Assembly (NCBI GenBank): GCA_001464955.1
Contig: LNEM01000030.1
Span: forward strand, 62,001 to 126,000
Source of the DNA: Rhizobiales bacterium Ga0077537
GTDB taxonomy: Bacteria; Pseudomonadota; Alphaproteobacteria; Rhizobiales; Hyphomicrobiaceae
Length of the DNA stretch: 64,000 bases
Direction: 5' to 3'
The notes under the pieces: generated by a model
Database searches by the model: none
Told to the model about the DNA's origin: nothing
Seen by the model: the letters and a program-made list of their open reading frames with translations, nothing else
Shown: positions 25,126-34,454 of the stretch, piece after piece
How the letters are laid out: each line of letters opens with the position of its first letter
Position numbering within the stretch: the stretch's first letter is position 1
Made by a program: the position numbers and the translations under genes

Positions 25126-25923
25126 TCAGAACCTGACGAGCGCGCTGACCGCCCCGTAGGCCGCCGTGATCGCGTCTTCGTCGCCCTGTGCGCCCGCCGC
25201 GACCGACACTTCACCGCCGGCCCATTCGAACCGGACGAATGCGCCGGACCGACCACCGAGATGGTTACTGCTGCCGTAGGCGCTCGCCTCCACGCCGACC
25301 GACCATGCGGGCGTCACCCGATAGCCGAGCCGCGCCCGTGAACTGTAGCTCTCGAAGGGTTGGCTCCATGAGCCGTCGAGTTGCAGGAACGCTGTCTCGG
25401 AGAGCGTCGTCCAGGTCTCGAGCACAACCTTCGCGCCCTGCCGCCGCCCCTGGACTGTGTTGTCCTCGTCGAACTGGAGCGGCCCTGCGGAGCGCGGCCG
25501 GATCTCGTGCGTCTCCTCGGTGTAGCCCGCATAGGCCTTCACGATTACGGGCCCGAACGCCTGCTGGTAGCCCAGCAGGAAATCTGTCGACCACGTCCGG
25601 CCGCGGAACTCCGCTGTCGTCATTCGTCGTGTGAAGGGATCGAAATAGGGCCGCGAGTAGGTATAGCCACCGAAGCTGGCGCCCGTTCGGACCCTGACGC
25701 CGTTCTCGCGAACATCACTGAAGAGCGCGGCGACCATGCCGCCATGGACGGACCATGCCGCATCGGCTCCGTCCGCACCGGCCCAGACCTCGAAGGTCGG
25801 AGCAGCGGACCGATTGGCTTGAGCCTGTGCCGGCTGGCCTGCACGCGCAACCGACGCCGACAGGCATGCGATCACGATCAGACACAGCCCGCCACCTCGG
25901 TGCAGTCCCCCCGCACGCCCCAC
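25126..25923 (-). CDS. BcsS-like outer-membrane barrel protein (cellulose biosynthesis BcsS family, tentative)
   Basis: A 265-residue exported protein. GTG 25923 follows GAGAGG at eight bases. A signal peptide of about 28 residues (ACLSASVARA end) is followed by alternating aromatic and small residues ending in a C-terminal ...VSALVRF, the terminal-phenylalanine pattern of an outer-membrane beta-barrel. FEVWAGADGADAAW, VRTGASFGGYTYSRP, FLLGYQQAFGPVIVKAYAGYTEE are reminiscent of BcsS proteins of alphaproteobacteria. No cellulose synthase gene is in the window, so the link to cellulose is by resemblance only. Confidence 0.6.
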   Translation of the reverse strand: MGRAGGLHRGGGLCLIVIACLSASVARAGQPAQAQANRSAAPTFEVWAGADGADAAWSVHGGMVAALFSDVRENGVRVRTGASFGGYTYSRPYFDPFTRRMTTAEFRGRTWSTDFLLGYQQAFGPVIVKAYAGYTEETHEIRPRSAGPLQFDEDNTVQGRRQGAKVVLETWTTLSETAFLQLDGSWSQPFESYSSRARLGYRVTPAWSVGVEASAYGSSNHLGGRSGAFVRFEWAGGEVSVAAGAQGDEDAITAAYGAVSALVRF

Positions 25924-26065
25924 GCGAAACGCCTCTCAACACAGATACGCCGACCGAAATACTCAAGCGAGTAAGCGCATCGATGGTGCCGAAGGACGTG
26001 CACGTCCTCAAACAATCTGCGGTTGAAAGTGACGTCGTGGAACGATCAATTCTTCAGCTCTGGCC

Positions 26066-27421
26066 TCAGCCGCGACGGACGGACCGCCATTTGCCGACAT
26101 CCGGACGCGGCAGTCCGATGTTCTCGCGCAGCGTCGAGCCCTTGTAGTCCTTCTGGAACAGGCCCCGGCGCTGCAATTCCGGCACGACGAACTTGACGAA
26201 ATCCTCGTACGTGCCCGGCACCGACGTGGCGCCGACGACGAAGCCGTCGCAGGCCGGCGCGGTGAAATGCTCCTCGAACATGTCGGCGACCTCTTTCGGG
26301 CTGCCGACCCACGGGTTCTGCAGCCGGCCGCGCCCCGTGATCTGGATGAACTCGCGCACCGTCGGGTTGCGTCCGCCCGTCGCCGCCAGCACCCGGTCCC
26401 GCATCGTGTGCAGGCCTGAAATGCTCTTCAGCTCCGCATCCGTGAACGGCTCGTCGAGCGGCTTCGACCCGAAATCGAAGTTCATCGCCTCGGTGAGAAG
26501 CAGCAGGCTGTCGATCTCTTTCGGCAGTGTCTCGAGCAGCGCCCGCTTGTCCTCGGCTTCCGCGCGCGTTTCCGCGACCACCGGATAGACGAGCGCCGCG
26601 ATCTTCATCGTATCGGGATCGCGGCCCGTCGCGGCACACGAGGCTTTCAGATCGGCATAGGACTTGCGCCCCGCCTCGACCCCGAGATTGTAGACGAAGA
26701 TCAGCTCGCCCCACTCCGATGCGAAGCGCTTGCCGCGCCCCGACTGCCCGGCCTGGATCAGCACCGGATGCCCCTGCGCCGAGCGTGGCACGGTGAACGG
26801 CCCGCGCGACTTGAAGAACCGCCCCTCGTGCTCGATGCGCTTGACCTTCTCCGGGTGCGCGAAGAACCCCGTTTTCCGGTCGATGACGAGCGCATCGTCC
26901 TCCCAGGTGTCCCAATGCCCGAGCACCACCTCGAGGAATTCGTCGGCCCGGTCGTACCGCTCGTCGTGCTCGGGGAGCGCCTCCCGCCCCATGTTCCGCG
27001 CTTCCGCGTCGTTGAGCGAGGTCACGATGTTCCATGCCGCGCGCCCGCCCGTGAGCTGATCGAGCGTTGCGAAGGCACGAGCCACGTGGAACGGCTCGTA
27101 GTAGGTCGTCGAATAGGTGACCCCCAGCCCGAGCCGCTTCGTAGCCATTCCGATCGCCGTCATGCAGGTGAGCGCGTCGAGCTTAACGCACCGGACACCG
27201 TTGGCGACCGCTTCCTGATAGTTGCCCGACTGGAATTCCGGCATCGACAAGCGATCGTCGAAGAAGGCGAGCTGGAACTTGCCCTCCTCCAGCACCCGCC
27301 CGATGTGCTGATAGAAGTCCGCCGTCATGAAATCGGTCCGGCCGTCCGGATGACGCCAGGAGGCGGAGAAGTTCGAGCAGTTCTGGGCCTGCAGGAACCC
27401 CACGAGCACCATCTCCCGCAT
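26066..27421 (-). CDS. Flavin-dependent monooxygenase, NtaA/SnaA/DszA family
   Basis: A 451-residue bacterial-luciferase-like enzyme that uses reduced FMN from a partner reductase. FFDDRLSMPEF, GLGVTYSTTYYEPFHVARAFATLDQLTGGRAAWNIVTS and GHPVLIQAGQSGRGKRFASEWGELIF are characteristic of the nitrilotriacetate/dibenzothiophene-sulfone monooxygenase branch. The start is ATG 27421 behind AAAGGAG; the much longer frame to 28021 is antisense to the neighbouring hydrolase. It is divergent from that hydrolase gene. Substrate unknown; organosulfur or aminopolycarboxylate compounds are typical for the family. Confidence 0.9.
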   Translation of the reverse strand: MREMVLVGFLQAQNCSNFSASWRHPDGRTDFMTADFYQHIGRVLEEGKFQLAFFDDRLSMPEFQSGNYQEAVANGVRCVKLDALTCMTAIGMATKRLGLGVTYSTTYYEPFHVARAFATLDQLTGGRAAWNIVTSLNDAEARNMGREALPEHDERYDRADEFLEVVLGHWDTWEDDALVIDRKTGFFAHPEKVKRIEHEGRFFKSRGPFTVPRSAQGHPVLIQAGQSGRGKRFASEWGELIFVYNLGVEAGRKSYADLKASCAATGRDPDTMKIAALVYPVVAETRAEAEDKRALLETLPKEIDSLLLLTEAMNFDFGSKPLDEPFTDAELKSISGLHTMRDRVLAATGGRNPTVREFIQITGRGRLQNPWVGSPKEVADMFEEHFTAPACDGFVVGATSVPGTYEDFVKFVVPELQRRGLFQKDYKGSTLRENIGLPRPDVGKWRSVRRG

Positions 27422-27559
27422 CTGTTGGTCTCCTTTGCCCATAGGCATTGCGCCAGACCGCCTTGAGGAACAGCGCGCGTTGATTTGTCCAGACATTGCC
27501 ATTCCGCGGCTGACCCGCCAATGTCGCTGATGTCGCTGGAGCAGAAACGACGAGACACC

Positions 27560-28339
27560 ATGCGCCCTTACTTCGAGACCCACGGCACGACCAACGGCCC
27601 CCACATCCTGATGGTCCACGGCTTCCTGTCGAGCAGGTCCCAATGGCGGATCAACCTGCCGGCCCTGACCGGGGTGGCCCAGCCCGTGCTGCTCGAGTTG
27701 CTCGGGCATGGCCGCTCGCCGGCCCCCGAAGCCGAGGAGCCCTACCGGGTCGCGTCCTATATCGCCGCCTTCGAGGAGATCCGCCGCTCCCTTGGCGCCG
27801 AGCGCTGGCTGGTGTGCGGCCAGTCCTTCGCCGCCGGCCTCGCCATCCAGTACGCGATCGAACACCCGGAGCGGGTCATGGGGGTCGTGTTCACGAATTC
27901 CATCTCGGCTCTTTCGGACAAGGACGATCCCGAGCGCGCCGCCGCCCAGGAAGAACGGGCCCGCTCCTTGCAAGAAGGCGGACGCGCCGCCCTCGAAGCC
28001 CTGCGCATCCATCCCCGTCACGCCAAGCGCTTTCCCGAGGCGATCAAGGCCGAGATGGTGGCCGACGCCGAACGCATCGCCCCCGAGGCCATCCTGCGCT
28101 CCATCGCGCTCACCTCACCGGATCTCTCCATCGCCCACCGCCTCGGCGAGGTGCGCGTCCCGACCTTGCTGGTCAACGGCACGTGGGAAAAGCGCTTCCA
28201 GCCCATGCGCGCCAAGGTGGCGGCTGAGCTGCCCGGCATCCGCATCGAGGATCTGGAGGGCGGCCACTCGATCAACATCGAGGCTGCCGAAGGTTTCGAC
28301 AGCACCGTGACGCAGTTCATCGCGGAGGTCGCTCGGTGA
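27560..28339 (+). CDS. Alpha/beta hydrolase
   Basis: A 259-residue soluble hydrolase. ILMVHGFLSSRSQWRINLPAL is the oxyanion segment, LVCGQSFAAGLAIQYA gives the nucleophile elbow (GQSFA), VPTLLVNGTWEKRF is the usual strand preceding the acid region, and EDLEGGHSINIE carries the histidine. The start is placed at ATG 27560, where homology-like sequence begins; the 25 codons upstream overlap the divergent promoter region. The gene is followed 28 bases later by ogt. The divergent monooxygenase suggests a joint role in breaking down one xenobiotic-like compound, which is only inferred. Confidence 0.85.
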   Translation: MRPYFETHGTTNGPHILMVHGFLSSRSQWRINLPALTGVAQPVLLELLGHGRSPAPEAEEPYRVASYIAAFEEIRRSLGAERWLVCGQSFAAGLAIQYAIEHPERVMGVVFTNSISALSDKDDPERAAAQEERARSLQEGGRAALEALRIHPRHAKRFPEAIKAEMVADAERIAPEAILRSIALTSPDLSIAHRLGEVRVPTLLVNGTWEKRFQPMRAKVAAELPGIRIEDLEGGHSINIEAAEGFDSTVTQFIAEVAR

Positions 28340-28367
28340 GCGACCGATCGGCCGGAAAGGCGACGCC

Positions 28368-28952
28368 ATGGTGAGACCCCGTCCACCGCGCGAAGCGATC
28401 GGCAAGACGGTCGTCACGACGGCCCTCGGCCCCATCCGGCTCGAATGGTCGGAGGCCGGCCTGACGCGCGTCGGCTTGCCAGACACGACCGTCGAACAAT
28501 CCGACTCGGCCACAACAGATCCCGCCGACCACCCGCCGTTCATCAAAACAACCGCCGACTTGCTCCGGGCCTATGCGACCGGAGAGCGCGTCGACTTCAA
28601 CGTCCTCCCCATCGACATCGACGGCTTCAGCGATTTCGAGTGTCAGGTCTACGCCGCATCCCGCCGTCTCGGCTGGGGGGAAACGACGACCTACGGCGCC
28701 ATGGCAACGTCCCTCGGCGATCCCGGATCGGCGCGCGCCGTCGGGCAGGCTCTGGGTCGCAACCCGGTGCCCATCGTCGTCCCCTGCCATCGCATCCACG
28801 CCGCCGGCTCCCGGACCGGAGGCTTCTCCGCGCCCGGCGGCGCCGTCACCAAGACCCGCCTTCTGGCTCTGGAGCGCGCCGGTGACACGACGGCGGCGCC
28901 CCTCCTCGCCATGATGCTGGCGGCCGAGGCCCGGCCCCGATCGAAGCCTTAG
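28368..28952 (+). CDS. ogt: Methylated-DNA--protein-cysteine methyltransferase
   Basis: A 194-residue suicide DNA-repair protein that transfers the methyl group from O6-methylguanine to its own cysteine. The active-site VPCHRIHAAG is intact, preceded by GWGETTTYGAMATSLGDPGSARAVGQALGRNP (helix-turn-helix and arginine finger) and followed by GGFSAPGGAVTKTRLLALE. The N-terminal half is shorter and divergent, as usual in Ogt proteins. It converges on the isomerase gene; the stops overlap by four bases (28949-28952). Confidence 0.93.
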   Translation: MVRPRPPREAIGKTVVTTALGPIRLEWSEAGLTRVGLPDTTVEQSDSATTDPADHPPFIKTTADLLRAYATGERVDFNVLPIDIDGFSDFECQVYAASRRLGWGETTTYGAMATSLGDPGSARAVGQALGRNPVPIVVPCHRIHAAGSRTGGFSAPGGAVTKTRLLALERAGDTTAAPLLAMMLAAEARPRSKP

Positions 28953-29782
28953 CGGCTCCCGACACCCGCCTCGCGGGCCTTCTCGGCGAGATAAGTCCGC
29001 CCCTCCAGCATCTCTTCGAGCGTTCCCCATCCGCACGTGTAGGGCCCGCGATACCCGGCCGCCTCGATCAGCCGGAACATCGCGACAAAATCCACCGTGC
29101 CCGTTCCCGGATGCATGTGGATCTCGTAGAGCCCGTTGTTGTCGGCAACGCGCACCTCACCACATCGAGCCATGTCCATCCCCGCGACGAACCCCGCGAT
29201 ACCGAGCGGATCGTAGTGCGCGTGATTGATCGTGAACGACCAGTCGACGGTCCCCGGCGCGCCGATCCGGTCGAGAAATTCCCGCGTGTCGACGAGTGTA
29301 TCGGGCATGTAATGCACTTCGGCCCGCTCCGGCTCGCCATTGAGGTTCTCGAGCAGCAGGCGCACGCCGTGACGCCGCGCCACCTCGGCCATGCGCCGGA
29401 GCCGCGCGATAGCCGCATCTTTCCGGAGCGCGGTATCCCCGGTGAAATGATAGCCGCCGTGCACGATCACCCATTTCGCCGCGAGCCGCTTGGCGAGCCC
29501 GATGTAGGCTTCGAGATAGGCGTCCGCCGCCTCCCTGAGATACGGCGAGATCTCGGCAACGTTCACGGCCGAAAGCGTGTGCAGCGCCAGCCTCACGCCA
29601 TGCCGCTCGGCCGCCTCCCGCACGGCGTCGCATCGCTGCGCGTCGAAGCTCTCGAGCGCGTTCGGCGCGATATCGCATTGCACGTCGATCGCCCGGACGC
29701 CGTGCCGCGCCGCCCATGCGACCGCCTCCTCGATCGCGAGCTTGCGTCCGACGTCGATGCCGATCCGGTCGATGAACGCCAT
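28949..29782 (-). CDS. Sugar phosphate isomerase/epimerase-like TIM barrel
   Basis: A 277-residue member of the xylose-isomerase-like TIM-barrel superfamily. Likely metal ligands occur in VIVHGGYHF, LLLENLNGE, TINHAHYDP and YEIHMHPGTGTVDF, with a final RGPYTCGWGTLEEML. Such enzymes isomerise or epimerise sugars, or act as endonuclease-IV-like metalloenzymes; no residue pattern here fixes the substrate. It is divergent from polA with 67 bases between starts. Confidence 0.82.
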   Translation of the reverse strand: MAFIDRIGIDVGRKLAIEEAVAWAARHGVRAIDVQCDIAPNALESFDAQRCDAVREAAERHGVRLALHTLSAVNVAEISPYLREAADAYLEAYIGLAKRLAAKWVIVHGGYHFTGDTALRKDAAIARLRRMAEVARRHGVRLLLENLNGEPERAEVHYMPDTLVDTREFLDRIGAPGTVDWSFTINHAHYDPLGIAGFVAGMDMARCGEVRVADNNGLYEIHMHPGTGTVDFVAMFRLIEAAGYRGPYTCGWGTLEEMLEGRTYLAEKAREAGVGSR

Positions 29783-29849
29783 GGGTGGAACTCCTCGCGC
29801 GAGCGTGTTGCGGGCTGACCCGCGATTTCAGCTCCACTATAGTCGCCGC

Positions 29850-32834
29850 ATGAGCACAGAACCCAAGACCTATCGCGCCGCCCTCGTCACCGTTCCCGAT
29901 GGCGAGCCCATCCCCGTCGACAAGGGCAGCCACGTCTATCTCGTCGATGGATCGGGCTACATCTTCCGCGCCTTCCACGCGCTGCCGCCGCTGACGCGCC
30001 CCTCCGACGGCCTTCCCGTCGGCGCGGTCCATGGCTTCTGCCAGATGCTCTGGAAGCTGATGCAGGACGCCAAGGCCGGCCGCGGCCCGACCCACATCGC
30101 GGTCATCTTCGACGCCTCCCGCGAGAACTACAGGAACGAGATCTACAAGGACTACAAGGCACACCGGCCGCCCGCCCCCGAGGAACTGATCCCCCAGTTC
30201 CCGCTGATCCGCGACGCCGTGAAGGCCTTCAACATCGCCTGCATCGAGCAGGACGGCTACGAGGCCGACGACCTCATCGCCACCTACGCCCGCGACGCGA
30301 TCGCCAAGGGCGCAGACGTGACCATCGTGTCCTCCGACAAGGACCTGATGCAGCTCATCCAGCCCGGCGTCGTCATGCTGGACACGATGAAACTCAAGAC
30401 CATCGGCCGCGACGAGGTGATCGAGAAGTTCGGCGTCGAGCCCGACAAGGTCGTCGACGTCCAGTCGCTCGCCGGCGACAGCGTCGACAACGTGCCGGGC
30501 GTGCCGGGCATCGGCATCAAGACGGCCGCCGAGCTGATCAAGGAATACGGCGACCTCGACACGCTCCTCGCCCGCGCCAGTGAGATCAAGCAGCCGAAGC
30601 GCCGCGAGAAACTGATCGAGTTCGCCGACCTGGCCCGCATCAGCCGCGAGCTCGTGCGCTTGAAGCAGGATGTGCCGGTTGTCGTGCCGGTCGACGGCCT
30701 CGGCCTGCAGGAGGTCCTGCCCGACCCGTTGCTCGACTTCATGCGCATGATGGAATTCAACACGCTGACCAAGCGCGTCGCCGAGGCGCTCGGCGTCGCC
30801 GTCCCGCCACCCTTGGAAAAATCCGTGGGCGCGAGCCTGAAATCCGCCAGCTCCGCGACCGGCGACGCCCCGTCCGCCACGCCCTCGTCCGACGGCAAGT
30901 CCCCTGCCGACGTCGTCGCCTTTGCACGGAGCGCCGCCCGCGAGCCGAAGATCGACCCCGCCCGCTACGAGACCGTCACCGACCTCGCCCGCCTCGCAGC
31001 CTGGATCGCGGAAGCCCGCGACATCGGCCGCGTCGCCTTCGACACCGAGACGACGAGCCTCGACGCCATGCAGGCCGACCTCGTCGGCGTCTCGCTGGCG
31101 ACCGCCCCCGGCCGCGCCTGCTACGTGCCGCTCGGCCACACCGCGGGCGGCGGCGACCTCTTCGGCGGTGGCGGCCTGCTGCCCGGCCAGATCCCGCTCC
31201 GCGCCGCGCTCGACGCCCTGAAGCCGCTGCTCGAAGACCCGGCCACCCTCAAGATCGGCCAGAACCTCAAGTACGACGCGCTCGTTCTCACGCGCTACGG
31301 CGTCGCCCTCGCGCCCATCGACGACACCATGTTGATGTCCTACGCCCTCGACGGCGGTCGCGGCAGCCATGGCATGGATTCGCTGGCCGAGCGGCACCTG
31401 GGCCACGTCTGCATCTCGTTCGACGACGTGATCGCCCACGCGCCAGGCGCCAAGAAATCGGAGAAGTCATTCGCCGGCGTGCCGATCGACAAGGCCACCG
31501 CGTACGCCGCCGAGGACGCCGACGTGACCTTGCGCCTCTGGATGGCGCTGCGCCCCCGCCTCGTCGCCGAGCGCATGACCACCGTCTACGAGACCTTGGA
31601 ACGTCCGCTGCTCCCGGTCATCGTCGCCATGGAACGCGCCGGCATCAAGGTCGACCGCGCCATTCTCTCGCGCCTGTCGTCGAGCTTCGCCCAGTCCATT
31701 GCGCGGCTGGAGGAGGAGGTGCAGGCGCTCGCCGGCCAGAAGTTCAATCTCGGCTCCCCGAAGCAGCTCGGCGAACTCTTGTTCGACACACTGAAGCTGC
31801 CCGGCGGCAAGCGCACCAAGAGCGGCCAGTGGGAGACGCGCGCCAACCTGCTCGACGACCTCGCCGCCAATGAGGAGCTGCCCGACGACGCCCGCCGCCT
31901 CATCAACACCATGCTCGAATGGCGCCAGCTCTCGAAGCTGAAGTCCACCTACACGGACTCGCTCCCCGGCCACATCAACCCGACGACGGGCCGCATCCAC
32001 ACCAGCTACGCGCTCGCCGCGACGACGACCGGCCGCCTCGCCTCGACGGACCCGAACCTGCAGAACATCCCGGTCCGCACCAAGGAAGGCCGCGAGATCC
32101 GCACCGCGTTCGTGGCCGAGAAGGGCCTGACGCTGGTCTCCGCCGACTACTCCCAGATCGAGCTGCGCGTCCTCGCCCACATCGCCGACATCCCGCAGCT
32201 CAAGAAGGCCTTCGCCGACGGCCTCGACATCCACGCCATGACCGCGTCCGAGATGTTCGGCGTGCCCTTGAAGGACATGCCGGCCGAGGTGCGCCGCCGC
32301 GCCAAGGCGATCAACTTCGGCATCATCTACGGCATCTCGGCATTCGGTCTCGCCGCCCAGCTCGGCATCTCGAAGCAGGAGGCGGGCGAGTACATCACCA
32401 TGTATTTCAAGCGCTTCCCCGGCATCCGCGACTACATGGACCGCACCAAGAAGTTCGCCCACGACCATGGCTACGTGGAGACCGTGTTCGGCCGCCGCAT
32501 CCACTACCCCGAGATCAATACGAAGAACCCTTCGATGCGCGGCTTCCTCGAGCGCGCGGCGATCAACGCTCCGATCCAGGGCTCGGCCGCCGACATCATC
32601 CGCCGCGCCATGGTCCGCATGCCCGACGCGCTGACGGCAGCCGGCCTCGACGGCACGGTGATGCTGCTGCAGGTCCACGACGAGTTGATCTTCGAGGCCA
32701 GGGAGGCCGACGCCGAGCGCACGATGACCGTGGTCCGCAGCGTCATGGAAAAAGCCCCCGAGCCCCTCGTCCGCTTCTCCGTCCCCATCAAGGTCGACGC
32801 CAAAGCCGCCGACAACTGGGAAGCGGCGCATTGA
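29850..32834 (+). CDS. polA: DNA polymerase I
   Basis: A 994-residue, three-domain polymerase. The 5'-3' exonuclease domain (residues about 25-320) starts at HVYLVDGSGYIFRAFHALPP and contains EADDLIATYA, VSSDKDLMQL and SLAGDSVDNVPGVPGIG. The 3'-5' proofreading domain (about 375-570) keeps the acidic set: FDTETTSLD, NLKYDAL and YAAEDADVT. Polymerase motifs A (VSADYSQIELRVLAHI), B (RRAKAINFGIIYGIS) and C (QVHDELIF) are intact. The start is ATG 29850; 91 codons upstream in the open frame are antisense to the isomerase gene. The N-terminus has about 25 extra residues. It acts in Okazaki fragment maturation and repair. Confidence 0.97.
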   Translation: MSTEPKTYRAALVTVPDGEPIPVDKGSHVYLVDGSGYIFRAFHALPPLTRPSDGLPVGAVHGFCQMLWKLMQDAKAGRGPTHIAVIFDASRENYRNEIYKDYKAHRPPAPEELIPQFPLIRDAVKAFNIACIEQDGYEADDLIATYARDAIAKGADVTIVSSDKDLMQLIQPGVVMLDTMKLKTIGRDEVIEKFGVEPDKVVDVQSLAGDSVDNVPGVPGIGIKTAAELIKEYGDLDTLLARASEIKQPKRREKLIEFADLARISRELVRLKQDVPVVVPVDGLGLQEVLPDPLLDFMRMMEFNTLTKRVAEALGVAVPPPLEKSVGASLKSASSATGDAPSATPSSDGKSPADVVAFARSAAREPKIDPARYETVTDLARLAAWIAEARDIGRVAFDTETTSLDAMQADLVGVSLATAPGRACYVPLGHTAGGGDLFGGGGLLPGQIPLRAALDALKPLLEDPATLKIGQNLKYDALVLTRYGVALAPIDDTMLMSYALDGGRGSHGMDSLAERHLGHVCISFDDVIAHAPGAKKSEKSFAGVPIDKATAYAAEDADVTLRLWMALRPRLVAERMTTVYETLERPLLPVIVAMERAGIKVDRAILSRLSSSFAQSIARLEEEVQALAGQKFNLGSPKQLGELLFDTLKLPGGKRTKSGQWETRANLLDDLAANEELPDDARRLINTMLEWRQLSKLKSTYTDSLPGHINPTTGRIHTSYALAATTTGRLASTDPNLQNIPVRTKEGREIRTAFVAEKGLTLVSADYSQIELRVLAHIADIPQLKKAFADGLDIHAMTASEMFGVPLKDMPAEVRRRAKAINFGIIYGISAFGLAAQLGISKQEAGEYITMYFKRFPGIRDYMDRTKKFAHDHGYVETVFGRRIHYPEINTKNPSMRGFLERAAINAPIQGSAADIIRRAMVRMPDALTAAGLDGTVMLLQVHDELIFEAREADAERTMTVVRSVMEKAPEPLVRFSVPIKVDAKAADNWEAAH

Positions 32835-33401
32835 CGGGGCGCTTCAGCTTGCCCGCGAGCGCCACCCGAAGGCGTCATCCCGGGCCCCTACAGAGGACCC
32901 ACATTTTCCGCGGCGCCGCCCCACCCAAGGGTGTCATCCCGGGCCTTGTGCCCGGGACCCATCGCTCCGCAGGCTCGGAGCGTGGCGACAGGCCACAGAC
33001 TATCCCGGCCTCACCCCAGACCTCCACTCCCCGTCATCCCCGCGAAGGCGGGGACCCACGGCAAGGTCGGCGCAACCCGAGCCTTGTCATGGGTGCCGAG
33101 TGCCCATCGCCCCGCAGTCCCGCCCCCATCGACAGGGCACAACCTATCCGCTGTCATCCTCGGGCTTGTCCCGAGGCCCCATAGGGTCGCTGCATCGAAC
33201 CAGCAGAATTGCTCAGAGGGCAACCGGCCAAGTCGCTGTTCTTGTTTATCTCAGCTCCCCCGTACAATTCGCTTGCAGGCTATTGAATAGTCGTGGCTTC
33301 TTTAGGAAAAGCAGTTCGACGGAACAGGAAAATTTGACGCGGCAACGTCTCTCCAAGATAGTCAACGAAATGTTAACAACCGTGGAGCAACCTCTGCCGC
33401 A
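32835..33401. other. Long intergenic region: hairpin repeats, then AT-rich promoter-like DNA
   Basis: No gene seen. The polA-proximal part (32874-33181) holds four related hairpin repeats; the part from about 33240 turns AT-rich and leads into the unknown/HicA-like cassette. A possible promoter is TTGTTT (33242-33247), a 15-base spacer and TACAAT (33263-33268); the spacer is short, so this is weak. Confidence 0.6.
32874..33181. repeat. Cluster of four GTCATCC-type palindromic repeats
   Basis: Four units start with GTCATCC and three end with GGACCCA (the fourth GGCCCCA): 32874-32902, 32933-32961, 33033-33058 and 33153-33181. The inner stems differ: CCCGGGC/GCCCGGG at 32938-32957, CCCCGC/GCGGGG at 33038-33053, and CTCGGG/CCCGAG at 33159-33175; the first copy is degenerate. 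They look like one family of REP-like extragenic palindromes with covarying stems. Confidence 0.9.
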
Positions 33402-34454
33402 ATGGCCCGCAAACCGACAGAACAATTGAGCCTGAGGTTCTACGAACCGAACCAGCCGAAGGTGCATTCCGTGCCGGCGGCGGCCCTAGCGCAATCTGTA
33501 GATGCGTTGCAAAGGCTTATTTGGCTGCTAGCGCTACGCCACGAAGGTCATGCGCCCGGCCAGCGAATCCGTCCTTCTGCAGAATTGCAGCGGCGCTATC
33601 AGCTACGCTGCGAACTACCGGCCGAAGGAAGCTATCTTGCTCCTGTTCGGATCGAAGGAGCGGAGTTGCTTGGCCCGGCCGACATTGCTGTAGTAACAAG
33701 AGAACTGGCGCAGCTTCTCTCTGCGGTAGGGTTGACCAGCGAGTCCGAAGTTGAGGCTGCAATCCCAGACGAGACTTGGCGCCGATTTGCACTCGAGGCA
33801 GTAGAGCGCCTAGCTCCTCAGCGAACTACCGGAGTTGAACTCGAGATCCGTCAAGGAATCACATCACTCCTCGACACCAAAAAGTCCAGACCATTCGTCG
33901 AACGCGTCCGCCGCAACCCGACGCGAGAACGAGTTGCCGGCGCCATTGTGGGAGACTTTAAGCGCATAGACTTCGCGAAGCAGGAAATTACCTTACTTCA
34001 TCGGACGTCATCCCGAGAGCTTACGGGGCAGTACAACTCAGCAATTGAGGAGGCGCTGCTCGAAAATCCACGCGCGACACTCATTGCATATGGGACCGTA
34101 GTCAAGAACAGCCAAGGTCAACCCACCTCGCTGGACACGATCGATCGCATTGAGGCTGTTGAGCTAGGCACTTACGACGTTACGAGCTTCCTCAACGACA
34201 ATATTAAGGTGCTTCCGGGCGAGCGCCTTCGCGCTGAACTGTCGTTCGACGAGAGCGATCTCATGTTCGAAGCCCGGATCGCATCACTCAAAGTAGATGT
34301 GTTCTCTGAGACTTATGATGGCCTACTGAACGCCATTAGAAGTGAACTTGCGATGCTATGGAAGCGGTACGCGAAAGCTGATGACAAGAAACTAACTCCG
34401 GCTGCTCGTGAACTGAAAAAACGCTTGCACGCTGCCTTTTCTGAGGAAGAGTAA
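33402..34454 (+). CDS. Unrecognised protein coupled to a HicA-like gene
   Basis: A 350-residue soluble protein I cannot assign. The N-terminal 110 residues (SLRFYEPNQPKVHSVPAAAL, then ALQRLIWLLAL and ELPAEGSYLAPVRI) look like an alpha/beta domain. Residues about 175-265 (RVAGAIVGDFKRIDFAKQEI, ATLIAYGTVVKNSQGQPTSL) have the strand spacing of a small beta-barrel/OB-like domain. The C-terminus is helical and charged. No signal peptide or membrane segment. Codon use and base composition are AT-richer than polA or the following gene, indicating acquisition. Its TAA shares an A with the ATG of the next gene (TAATG), so translation is coupled. By position it could be the antitoxin or partner of the HicA-like protein, but it has no visible HicB domain. 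Confidence 0.8.
   Translation: MARKPTEQLSLRFYEPNQPKVHSVPAAALAQSVDALQRLIWLLALRHEGHAPGQRIRPSAELQRRYQLRCELPAEGSYLAPVRIEGAELLGPADIAVVTRELAQLLSAVGLTSESEVEAAIPDETWRRFALEAVERLAPQRTTGVELEIRQGITSLLDTKKSRPFVERVRRNPTRERVAGAIVGDFKRIDFAKQEITLLHRTSSRELTGQYNSAIEEALLENPRATLIAYGTVVKNSQGQPTSLDTIDRIEAVELGTYDVTSFLNDNIKVLPGERLRAELSFDESDLMFEARIASLKVDVFSETYDGLLNAIRSELAMLWKRYAKADDKKLTPAARELKKRLHAAFSEEE

Noticed and set aside
29157-31439. 760-codon minus-strand frame over polA
   Set aside because: High-GC shadow; polA motifs are intact on the other strand.
32874-33181. CRISPR array downstream of polA
   Set aside because: Units are palindromes with irregular spacing (about 59, 100 and 120 bases) and differing cores; no cas genes.
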